From Bacteroidales bacterium (GTDB lineage Bacteria; Bacteroidota; Bacteroidia; Bacteroidales; P3), in the NCBI GenBank assembly GCA_031286005.1, contig JAITVC010000237.1, forward strand, positions 1 to 5,926: 5,926 nucleotides of DNA, written 5' to 3'. The notes beneath the pieces were generated by a model. That model worked only from the letters and a program-made list of their open reading frames with translations, did not search any database and was not told the origin of the DNA. The position numbers and the translations under genes are program-made. Shown here in pieces: positions 1 through 5,019 of the stretch (position 1 is the first letter of the stretch; each line of letters opens with the position of its first letter).

Positions 1-920
1 GTCAATTGTTTCAAACCAAGCGCTATGCGTTTTTTGCCTTCGTCGAAATCCAAAATTACCACATTGATTTTATCGTCTAAATGTACGATTTCTTCCGGAT
101 GGTTGATGCGTCCCCACGACAAGTCGGTGATGTGAATTAAACCATCTACGCCGCCAAGGTCAACGAATACACCATAAGATGTGATATTTTTAACGATACC
201 TTCGAGCACTTGTCCTTTTTCAAGTTTAGCGATAATTTCGCTTTTTTGTGCTTCAATTTCATCTTCGATAAGCGCTTTGTGCGATACCACCACGTTTTTG
301 TATTCGTGATTAATTTTAACCACTTTAAATTCCATGGTTTTATCCACGTAAACATCGTAGTCGCGGATAGGCTTAACATCAATTTGCGAGCCCGGCAAGA
401 ATGCTTCCAAACCAAACACATCTACAATCAAACCGCCTTTTGTACGGCTTTTCACATAGCCTGTAACGATTTCTTGGCTTTCATAAACTTCATTAACTTT
501 GTCCCAAGATTTGAGAATACGAGCTTTTTTGTGCGATAAAAGCAATTGGCCGTGCGAGTCTTCTTTACTTTCAACATACACTTCCACTTTATCGCCCGGT
601 TTCAAATCGGGATTGTATCTAAATTCTGCAAGAGGCACAATACCATCGGATTTAAAGCCAATGTTAACGACCACTTCTCGGTTGTTTTTCGACACCACTG
701 TACCCTCAATTACCTCTTGTTCGGCAATTTGGCTAAGTGTTTTTTCGTAAGCGTCTTCCATAGACTTAACAGCTTCCGAATTTGCGTTTACTTTTCTTTT
801 TCCAATCGTACTCCAGTCAAAATCCGCATTACCGGTGGTTGCATCGCCCTTTACAACCGGTTTAGCGATTGGTTGTACTTCTGCTTGGGCTTCGGGATTG
901 ACATTCAGTTCTTCACTCAT
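1..920 (-). CDS. rpsA: 30S ribosomal protein S1, N-terminal half (3' end outside window)
   Basis: S1 binds mRNA on the 30S subunit and helps load it for initiation. The window holds the first 306 residues; the gene continues past the left edge. Family members in this phylum have about 600 residues, so roughly half is visible. After an acidic N-terminal tail of about 65 residues come three S1 (OB-fold) repeats: about 68-131 (IEGTVVSKNNREVVVNIGFKS, ending LLLSHKKA), about 149-214 (VTGYVKSRTKGGLIVDVFG, ending VVVSHKAL) and about 236-305 (LEGIVKNITSYGVFVDLGG, with GLIHITDLSW and ending ALGLKQL). The pattern of a hydrophobic strand followed by SH or GL is typical of S1 repeats. The start at 920 is the first ATG after an in-frame stop at 963-965; the only other candidate is a TTG at 950, inside a leader hairpin. 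There is no Shine-Dalgarno sequence, and the 19 bases before the ATG are only A, C and one-sided AC-rich sequence, as is usual in this phylum. The gene has its own promoter and is transcribed away from the TPR-ribH operon. The identification is firm. Confidence 0.97.
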   Translation of the reverse strand, partial: MSEELNVNPEAQAEVQPIAKPVVKGDATTGNADFDWSTIGKRKVNANSEAVKSMEDAYEKTLSQIAEQEVIEGTVVSKNNREVVVNIGFKSDGIVPLAEFRYNPDLKPGDKVEVYVESKEDSHGQLLLSHKKARILKSWDKVNEVYESQEIVTGYVKSRTKGGLIVDVFGLEAFLPGSQIDVKPIRDYDVYVDKTMEFKVVKINHEYKNVVVSHKALIEDEIEAQKSEIIAKLEKGQVLEGIVKNITSYGVFVDLGGVDGLIHITDLSWGRINHPEEIVHLDDKINVVILDFDEGKKRIALGLKQL

Positions 921-939
921 GTTTTTGTTTGTTTTTGTA

Positions 940-959
940 GATGAAACCAAAGTCTCATC
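940..959 (-). promoter_or_regulatory. Hairpin in the rpsA leader, 19 nt before the start codon
   Basis: Read on the minus strand, GATGAGAC-TTTG-GTTTCATC forms an 8-bp stem with one G-U pair and a four-base loop. It is followed by 19 unpaired bases (CAAAAAC-like, no U-rich pairing partner visible) and then the ATG. S1 is known in enterobacteria to repress its own translation through structured leader RNA. The position of this hairpin would suit such control, but that role is inferred here and not shown. Confidence 0.45.
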
Positions 960-1014
960 GGATTAATAATTAAGTTGTTTAACATCCTTTTAAGGCATCC
1001 CCCAAAAAGGACTG

Positions 1015-1045
1015 CAAAGGTACAAAAAATATTTCAAATAATCAA
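1015..1045 (-). promoter_or_regulatory. rpsA promoter, Bacteroidetes type (TTG-N20-TACCTTTG)
   Basis: On the minus strand TACCTTTG (1022 down to 1015) matches the Bacteroidetes -7 consensus TAnnTTTG exactly. A TTG (1045 down to 1043) lies 20 bases upstream, as expected for the -33 element. Transcription should begin near 1008, which gives a leader of about 88 nt before the rpsA ATG. The match to the consensus is seen directly; the start point is inferred from the usual spacing. Confidence 0.82.
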
Positions 1046-1092
1046 GAGCAAAGTTAAGAACTAAGGAGTAAAAGTTATGAGTTATGAATGAT

Positions 1093-1142
1093 GGGGGTAA
1101 AACTCGCTGTGCGAGTGGTTAAGGGGTAAAAGGGTTAATGGC
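1093..1142 (+). repeat. Palindromic dispersed repeat, copy 1
   Basis: The core is a perfect 6-bp hairpin ACTCGC-TGT-GCGAGT (1102-1116) followed by GGTTAAGGGGTAAAAGGG and TTAATGGC. The reverse complement of 2838-2887 carries the same order: a purine-rich run, a 6-bp hairpin, GGTCAAGGGGCAAAGG, then TTAATAGGC. The two copies are about 80% identical over 40 bases and lie in opposite orientation. The repeat is small, has no coding capacity and resembles REP- or MITE-like intergenic elements; the exact class and ends cannot be set from two copies. Confidence 0.7.
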
Positions 1143-1209
1143 AAAGGGAGAGAGAGATGGTGGAGGCTACTTGGTGGCTACCAATACATAGCCAATACCC
1201 TACTTAATA

Positions 1210-1242
1210 TGGAGTTGATGTGGAGTTGTAGTGGAGCTGATG
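1210..1242 (+). repeat. 11-bp tandem repeat, three imperfect copies
   Basis: Three adjacent 11-base units are TGGAGTTGATG, TGGAGTTGTAG and TGGAGCTGATG. Just upstream CCAATAC also occurs twice with an 11-base step (1181-1187 and 1192-1198). Eleven bases is close to one DNA turn, so the units would present the same face to a protein. They could equally be a simple slippage-derived repeat. Confidence 0.6.
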
Positions 1243-1308
1243 ATTATATAAGGCTGGTTTTCGATGTATTTTCATTGATATTCATCTACATAGGTGTTTT
1301 TCCAGTCG

Positions 1309-1376
1309 TTTTACGTATTCATTTGCGTATTCATTTTATTGTTTTACGTATTCATTTTGGGATTTTACGTATTCAA
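1309..1376. repeat. Four copies of TTTTACGTATTCATTT unit
   Basis: CGTATTCA occurs exactly at 1314-1321, 1326-1333, 1347-1354 and 1368-1375, giving steps of 12, 21 and 21 bases. Three copies share the longer unit TTTTACGTATTCA; the second has TTTGCGTATTCA. More degenerate versions (GTATTTTCAT, GATATTCATC) precede them at about 1266-1286. The unit is too short, and the gaps too short and uneven, for a CRISPR array. On the minus strand each unit reads TGAATACGTAAAA. Confidence 0.75.
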
Positions 1377-1416
1377 TTATAATTATGGGTTAACTGCGTT
1401 GAGGGTTTTGCGACTG

Positions 1417-1447
1417 CAAAGGTACGAAAAAATTATAAACACCGCAA
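1417..1447 (-). promoter_or_regulatory. Second consensus promoter pointing toward rpsA (orphan)
   Basis: On the minus strand TACCTTTG (1424 down to 1417) is preceded by TTG (1447 down to 1445) with a 20-base spacer. The boxes and spacing are the same as in the rpsA promoter 400 bp downstream. No gene starts in the next 400 bases, so it would make either an rpsA transcript with a leader of about 490 nt or a short noncoding RNA. The match is seen; activity is inferred. Confidence 0.55.
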
Positions 1448-1578
1448 GGTTTTGACGAAGTTAATTTTGAATTATGAATTTTGATGGCAGCTCAAAATAA
1501 AATAACGTCAATTTGCCGTTGTAAGTGCTATTTTTCATCTTTTTGAATTTTTAATTTTTAATTCTTAATTTTTTTTCG

Positions 1579-1586
1579 TATCTTTG
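1579..1586 (+). promoter_or_regulatory. -7 box of the TPR-ribH operon promoter
   Basis: TATCTTTG fits TAnnTTTG, and CACC follows as is common at such promoters. No clear TTG is found at the usual distance; the nearest upstream TTTG is 33 bases away, so the -33 element is weak. The expected transcript start is near 1592, leaving a leader of only about 16 nt before the ATG at 1608. Confidence 0.7.
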
Positions 1587-1607
1587 CACCCCAAAATTAT
1601 ATTAATC

Positions 1608-2300
1608 ATGGCAGATAAAAAAGAAACTTTTGCAGAAAACAGCGAACAAATGTTTGAAGAAACCTTAGGCAAATTGGAGGCTTGGTTTCTTAAAAATCAA
1701 AAAATTATCACTGCGGCTACTGTGGCTGTTGTAATTCTCATTGGAGGTTATTTCGGATACCATTTTCTGTATCAAATGCCTCGTGAAAAATCGGCGCAAG
1801 ACGAATTGTTTTTTGCACAGGATTATTTTGAAATCGACTCTTTGGATTTAGCGCTTAACGGCGATGGCGCACACTACGGCATGATTGACGTAATTGGTAA
1901 CTACGGCGGAACAGATGCTGCAAATTTGGCACACTATTATATAGGTGTTATTTATTTGAAAAAAGGTCAATATCAAGAAGCCATTAATTATTTGGAAAAA
2001 TTCAAGTCGGAAGATTTGATTTTAGCGCCCATGACTAAATCTTTGTTGGGTGATTGCTTTGCCGAATTAGGCGATATGAATGAAGCTATGGCTTGCTATA
2101 AAAGCGCAATTGCATCGCATCCGAACGACATGGTTACGCCGATGGTGCTGATGAAAGCTGCCGCGCTTTGCCAAGTTCAAAACGATTACAAACAAGCGTT
2201 AGATTTCTATACCCGTGTTCGCAACGAATTTGTGCGTTCAATGGAAGCACGTGATATAGATAAATATATCGCTATGATGGAAGCAAAAATTAACCAATAA
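1608..2300 (+). CDS. Membrane-anchored tetratricopeptide repeat protein
   Basis: This 230-residue protein has a charged N-terminal tail (about 1-30), one transmembrane helix (about 32-55, IITAATVAVVILIGGYFGYH) and a soluble part with TPR-like helix pairs. The repeats lie at about 105-133 (AHYYIGVIYLKKGQYQEAINYL), 143-171 (LLGDCFAELGDMNEAMACYKSA) and 180-208 (AALCQVQNDYKQALDFYTRV). The plan resembles the YfgM/TPR_21 type, in which a single N-terminal anchor holds a TPR domain outside the cytoplasm and which in enterobacteria works with the Sec translocon and chaperones. That role is inferred only from the architecture. The ATG at 1608 is chosen because the upstream in-frame TTG at 1584 lies inside the promoter's -7 box and would not be transcribed. 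ribH begins six bases after the stop, so the two are probably co-transcribed, although no functional link between them is evident. A general TPR scaffold is the safe call. Confidence 0.85.
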   Translation: MADKKETFAENSEQMFEETLGKLEAWFLKNQKIITAATVAVVILIGGYFGYHFLYQMPREKSAQDELFFAQDYFEIDSLDLALNGDGAHYGMIDVIGNYGGTDAANLAHYYIGVIYLKKGQYQEAINYLEKFKSEDLILAPMTKSLLGDCFAELGDMNEAMACYKSAIASHPNDMVTPMVLMKAAALCQVQNDYKQALDFYTRVRNEFVRSMEARDIDKYIAMMEAKINQ

Positions 2301-2306
2301 TTTTTT

Positions 2307-2777
2307 ATGGCTACTGCACTGAAAAATCTTTCGGAATATACATCATGTGGGTTTGGCGATTTGAGTCAAACCCACATTGGTATTGTAGTATCCGAATGGA
2401 ACGAACAAATAACCAATGCCTTGTTGCAAGGTGCAATGGAAACACTTCTCAAAAAAGGCGTCAATCTCGAAAACATTAGTGTGAAAACCGTTCCCGGAAG
2501 TTTTGAACTAACTTTGGGCGCCCAACATCTGCTGACGGATGGTTGTGATGCCGTGATATGCTTGGGATGCGTCATTCAAGGCGAGACACGTCATTTCGAT
2601 TTTATTTGCGATGCTGTGGCGAATGGTATCACTAATTTAAATATCAAATACAATACCCCTGTTATCTTCGGCGTTTTGACCACTAATGATTTGCAGCAAG
2701 CCATTGACCGTTCCGGCGGGAAACATGGGAACAAGGGGGTGGAAGCGGCGATAACGGCACTCAAGATGTTAAATTAA
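2307..2777 (+). CDS. ribH: 6,7-dimethyl-8-ribityllumazine synthase
   Basis: This enzyme joins 5-amino-6-ribitylaminouracil to 3,4-dihydroxy-2-butanone 4-phosphate, the next-to-last step of riboflavin synthesis, and usually forms cytosolic pentamers or 60-mers. Its 156 residues match the normal family length. Visible motifs in order are: SEWNEQIT (29-36) with an aromatic residue (W31) that stacks on the pyrimidine; [12 protein letters not shown] (62-73), substrate loop; [16 protein letters not shown] (85-100) with G92-E93-T94 and the catalytic His at 96; and [20 protein letters not shown] (118-137) with R135, followed by GNKG (141-144), the phosphate-binding end. All key positions are present. 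The start lies six bases after the TPR gene with only a run of T between, so the gene depends on the upstream promoter. No other rib genes are in the window, which suggests dispersed riboflavin genes. A 14-bp hairpin follows the stop. Confidence 0.97.
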   Translation: MATALKNLSEYTSCGFGDLSQTHIGIVVSEWNEQITNALLQGAMETLLKKGVNLENISVKTVPGSFELTLGAQHLLTDGCDAVICLGCVIQGETRHFDFICDAVANGITNLNIKYNTPVIFGVLTTNDLQQAIDRSGGKHGNKGVEAAITALKMLN

Positions 2778-2783
2778 TTAGGG

Positions 2784-2814
2784 TTATAGAAAAAATCTGC
2801 GATTTTTTCTATAA
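2784..2814. terminator. Perfect 14-bp hairpin after ribH, probable terminator
   Basis: TTATAGAAAAAATC (2784-2797) and GATTTTTTCTATAA (2801-2814) are exact reverse complements around a TGC loop. It starts seven bases after the ribH stop. The stem is AT-rich and has no separate T-run after it on the plus strand, so it is not a textbook intrinsic terminator, but it can act as a transcript end or a 3' stability structure. fmt may therefore need its own start or read-through. Confidence 0.55.
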
Positions 2815-2817
2815 AAA

Positions 2818-2892
2818 GGGTTAAAGGTTAATGATAAGCCTATTAACCTTTGCCCCTTGACCACTTGCGAAGCAAGTATTAACCCTTTAACC
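2818..2892 (-). repeat. Palindromic dispersed repeat, copy 2, with inverted arms
   Basis: The part homologous to copy 1 is 2838-2887 on the minus strand, with the perfect hairpin ACTTGC-GAA-GCAAGT at 2863-2877. Around it, GGGTTAAAGGTTAAT (2818-2832) can pair exactly over 10 bp with ATTAACCTTT (2842-2851), or over 14 bp with one bulged base with ATTAACCCTTTAACC (2878-2892). The whole unit ends 13 bases before the fmt start. It contains no gene. It would form a branched fold in RNA or single-stranded DNA, and it may influence fmt expression simply by its location. Confidence 0.65.
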
Positions 2893-2905
2893 AAATAATA
2901 AAATT

Positions 2906-3871
2906 GTGACCAAGCATAGAATTATCTTCATGGGAACGCCGCAGATTGCGGTGGCAAGTCTAAAAGCCCTTTTGAATGCAGGATTTAATGTTGTTGGCGT
3001 TGTAACCACGCCTGATAAACCAGCGGGGCGAGGCAAACAATTGCATCAATCGGATGTCAAAACCTTTGCATTGGAGTACAACTTACCGATTTTGCAACCT
3101 GCTAATCTGAAAAGTCCCGATTTTATTGAAGCATTAACGAATTTAAAACCCGATTTGCAAATTGTTGTTGCATTCCGCATGTTGCCCAAAGTAGTCTGGA
3201 ATTTACCGCCTTTGGGCACGTTCAATATGCACGCCTCTCTCCTACCCGATTATCGGGGCGCAGCACCCATTAACCACGCTATCATCAATGGGGAATCGGA
3301 AAGCGGAGTAACTACGTTTTTGTTGAATGAACACATGGATGAAGGCGAAATTTTATATCGTGAAAGCATTGCTCTATCGCCCGTAGAAACGGCAGGTTCG
3401 CTACACGACAAATTGATGGACATAGGGGCAAAATTAGTGGTGAAAACGACGCATGATTTGTTAACCGGAACTATAAAACCTCAACCGCAAACCGTAGAGC
3501 CGTCTGAGCTTCTACATCCCGCACCAAAAATCTTTAAACACAATTGCGAAATCAATTGGCAAAATGATGCTGTAACAATTGAGCGGTTAATTCGCGGACT
3601 TTCTCCTTATCCTACTGCGTTTTCAAGGCTTAGCGAAGATTTATCGGTTAAACTTTTTGACGTTGAATTTGCACACTCGATTAAAGAATTAGGAAAACCT
3701 GCTGAAATCCGCACAGACGGGAAGTCGCATGTATACGTATGTTGCAGCGATGGGCAATGGCTATCTTTGAAGTCGATACAACTAAGTGGGAAGAAACGTT
3801 TGAGTGTCGAGGATTTACTAAAAGGCTTTAATGTCAGTAAATTTTCTCATTTTCTCCCTCCAACCCCTTAA
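2906..3871 (+). CDS. fmt: Methionyl-tRNA formyltransferase
   Basis: Fmt adds a formyl group from 10-formyltetrahydrofolate to methionine on the initiator tRNA, in the cytosol. Its 321 residues match the usual length (about 310-320). The N-terminal Rossmann-like catalytic domain (about 4-190) shows IIFMGTPQIAVASLKAL (6-22), TTPDKPAGRGKQL (34-46, the loop that enters the acceptor stem), FNMHASLLPDYRGAAPINHA (106-125) with catalytic N107 and H109 and the SLLP folate motif, and HMDEGEIL (143-150) with catalytic D145. The C-terminal tRNA-binding OB-like domain (about 205-312) shows IERLIRGLSPYPTAF (225-239). All three catalytic residues are kept. GTG at 2906 is the start: an in-frame stop lies at 2888-2890, and the next ATG (2930) falls inside the conserved FMGTP motif. 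In many bacteria fmt sits beside def, but here its neighbours are ribH and hup. No clear TAnnTTTG promoter precedes it; the best match, AACCTTTG at 2845-2852, has one mismatch and lies inside the repeat. Confidence 0.97.
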   Translation: MTKHRIIFMGTPQIAVASLKALLNAGFNVVGVVTTPDKPAGRGKQLHQSDVKTFALEYNLPILQPANLKSPDFIEALTNLKPDLQIVVAFRMLPKVVWNLPPLGTFNMHASLLPDYRGAAPINHAIINGESESGVTTFLLNEHMDEGEILYRESIALSPVETAGSLHDKLMDIGAKLVVKTTHDLLTGTIKPQPQTVEPSELLHPAPKIFKHNCEINWQNDAVTIERLIRGLSPYPTAFSRLSEDLSVKLFDVEFAHSIKELGKPAEIRTDGKSHVYVCCSDGQWLSLKSIQLSGKKRLSVEDLLKGFNVSKFSHFLPPTP

Positions 3872-3950
3872 AAATACCTGAAAAATCAATTTTTTTATTA
3901 ACAAAATGCCGAGTTATTAACAATTTTTTGCATTTTTCTTGATTTTATGC

Positions 3951-3980
3951 TTGTTTATTCAAAAAAAAATCGTACATTTG
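3951..3980 (+). promoter_or_regulatory. hup promoter, Bacteroidetes type (TTG-N19-TACATTTG)
   Basis: TACATTTG (3973-3980) is a full match to the -7 consensus, and TTG (3951-3953) lies 19 bases upstream. The spacer is A-rich (nine A in a row), which may make DNA bent and the promoter strong, as suits an abundant protein. Transcription probably starts near 3987, giving an AT-rich leader of about 38 nt without a Shine-Dalgarno sequence. Confidence 0.85.
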
Positions 3981-4024
3981 CAGCGTAATTAATTATTTAT
4001 TTGTTTAACTAAAAAACAATTGTC

Positions 4025-4297
4025 ATGAACAAAGCTCAATTAATCGATGCAATGGCAGCTTCTGCTAAAATCACGAAAGTAGATGCAAAAAAAGCATTAG
4101 ATGGTTTCATCGCCGCTACGACTACCGCTCTTAAAAAAGGCGACCGTGTAGCATTGGTTGGTTTCGGATCTTTCTCAGTTAGCAAACGTGCTGCTCGCAA
4201 AGGTCGTAACCCTCAAACCGGCAAAGTAATTTCTATTGCTGCTAAAAAAGTGGTGAAATTCAAAGCTGGTGCTGAATTATCGAAGAAAGTGAAATAA
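4025..4297 (+). CDS. hup: HU family DNA-binding protein
   Basis: HU is a small dimeric nucleoid protein that bends DNA without strong sequence preference and supports replication, repair and transcription. The protein is exactly 90 residues, the classic HU length. The helical dimerisation part (about 1-38, [18 protein letters not shown]) is followed by the beta-arm region. The family signature runs from [20 protein letters not shown] (46-65), with the DNA-intercalating proline at 63, and the C-terminal helix is [10 protein letters not shown] (81-90). The lack of IHF-type alpha/beta features and the homodimer-like sequence point to HU, not IHF. Codon use is dominated by GCT, AAA and CGT, as expected for a highly expressed gene. 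It is a single-gene unit with its own promoter and a strong terminator. Genomes of this group often hold several HU paralogues, so which copy this is cannot be told. Confidence 0.96.
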   Translation: MNKAQLIDAMAASAKITKVDAKKALDGFIAATTTALKKGDRVALVGFGSFSVSKRAARKGRNPQTGKVISIAAKKVVKFKAGAELSKKVK

Positions 4298-4313
4298 ATT
4301 TCACTACGATTTG

Positions 4314-4349
4314 AAAAAAAAATCCAGCCTTACGGTTGGATTTTTTTTT
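4314..4349. terminator. Bidirectional intrinsic terminator between hup and trmH
   Basis: TCCAGCC-TTAC-GGTTGGA (4323-4340) forms a 7-bp stem with one G-U pair. Nine A on the left (4314-4322) and nine T on the right (4341-4349) extend the pairing to 16 bp and give a T-run after the stem on both strands. It begins 17 bases after the hup stop. Its loop contains the trmH stop codon (4330-4332), so the right arm is translated as the end of TrmH. Confidence 0.92.
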
Positions 4350-5019
4350 GCCATTCCTCAATGATTTGTTCCGACATGCGGATGGAACGTGTTAGCCATG
4401 CTAATAAAATATCAACCCTTTCCTCTTCCGAAAGTTGCCATTTTACAGAAGACTGACGGACTCGCTTGGTTAATTCATACATCGCCAACGCCGCTGAAAC
4501 AGAAATATTGTAACTTTCCGTAAAACCACACATCGGAATTTGCATAAAATAATCGGCTTGTTCAATAACTTCATCAGAAATCCCCGTTAATTCAGTGCCA
4601 AAAAAAAGCGCTATTTTATCGTCTATGGGTAATTCTTCCAATGAGAAATCATTTTTATGGGGTGTTGTAGCCACGATTTTGTAACCATCGTTGCGCAAGC
4701 GTTCAATGGCTCTCGCCGTATTGTCGGCATTTTCTGCATTGTATTGAAATATATCCAACCATTTGTTTGCCCCCAATGCTATATCCGGATGCGTTTCAAA
4801 CTTGTATGAATTTTCAATCACATGCACATCTTGCACTCCCATACATTCGCATGAACGCAACACTGCGCTGGCATTCTGCGATTGAAAAATATTTTCCAAA
4901 GCAATCGTTAAATGCCGAGTGCGAGAGTTTATGACTTGTTCGAAACGAGAGGCTCGCTCGTCTTTTACGAAATTTCGCAAGTGATTTAATAGGGCTTGTT
5001 TTTGGTCTAATGTGTACAT
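4330..5019 (-). CDS. trmH: TrmH/SpoU-family RNA 2'-O-ribose methyltransferase, probably tRNA Gm18
   Basis: SPOUT-fold enzymes of this family transfer a methyl group from S-adenosylmethionine to ribose 2'-OH in tRNA or rRNA. The protein has 229 residues, the same length as E. coli TrmH. All three SpoU motifs are visible: motif 1 HLTIALENIFQSQNASAVLR (36-55) with N49 and the catalytic-type R55; motif 2 IALFFGTELTGISDEVIEQA (136-155) with E143; and motif 3 IPMCGFTESYNISVSAALAM (161-180), where ESYNIS replaces the common QSLNVS but the Asn (171) is kept. Together these build the knotted cofactor site. The N-terminal helix and the C-terminal helices after 185 are TrmH-like rather than the L30-like N-terminal domain of RlmB, which favours tRNA G18 as target; another RNA target is possible. 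The ATG at 5019 is the only start after the in-frame stop at 5029-5031. The start overlaps the end of murD by 13 bp, so the two genes are co-transcribed and probably translationally coupled. The last codons lie in the terminator stem. Confidence 0.87.
   Translation of the reverse strand: MYTLDQKQALLNHLRNFVKDERASRFEQVINSRTRHLTIALENIFQSQNASAVLRSCECMGVQDVHVIENSYKFETHPDIALGANKWLDIFQYNAENADNTARAIERLRNDGYKIVATTPHKNDFSLEELPIDDKIALFFGTELTGISDEVIEQADYFMQIPMCGFTESYNISVSAALAMYELTKRVRQSSVKWQLSEEERVDILLAWLTRSIRMSEQIIEEWQKKIQP

Larger units (their letters stand above)
1046..1578. other. Repeat-rich intergenic region between rpsA and the TPR-ribH operon
   Basis: No gene of believable length is present on either strand; every frame is broken by stops. 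The stretch contains, from left to right: a palindromic dispersed repeat (about 1093-1142); a purine-rich run GGGAGAGAGAGATGG (1146-1160); a possible hairpin with arms GGCTA/TAGCC and TTGGT/ACCAA (1165-1193); an 11-bp tandem repeat (1210-1242); four copies of a CGTATTCA unit (1309-1376); a minus-strand promoter-like site (1417-1447); and AT-rich sequence with runs such as GAATTTTTAATTTTTAATTC (1545-1564). Such AATT-rich runs are common between genes in this phylum. The region separates two divergent transcription units, so some of it may be regulatory. Confidence 0.7.

Noticed and set aside
210..944. Plus-strand open frames opposite rpsA
   Set aside because: They are shadows of the S1 reading frame; their translations are rich in Phe, Cys and His, show no family motif, and the minus strand encodes clear S1 repeats.
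1309..1376. CRISPR array
   Set aside because: The shared unit is at most about 16 bases, gaps are a few bases and uneven, and no cas gene is nearby.
1250..1416. Small minus-strand gene reading through the repeat units
   Set aside because: The frame containing EYVK repeats is interrupted by TAA and TGA and has no suitable start after the orphan promoter.
1452..1511. Inverted repeat TTGACG...CGTCAA
   Set aside because: Six-base arms separated by 48 bases are expected by chance in a region of this length.
1584..1607. Upstream TTG start for the TPR protein
   Set aside because: It lies within the -7 box TATCTTTG, so it would be upstream of the transcript start; the ATG at 1608 gives a normal N-terminus.
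3880..3896. Intrinsic terminator after fmt
   Set aside because: AAAAATCAATTTTT has only A-T pairs and a tiny loop; too weak to support a terminator call.
3895..3923. DnaA boxes
   Set aside because: TTATTAACA differs at two central positions from TTATCCACA, and no origin-type gene or AT-unwinding cluster is present.
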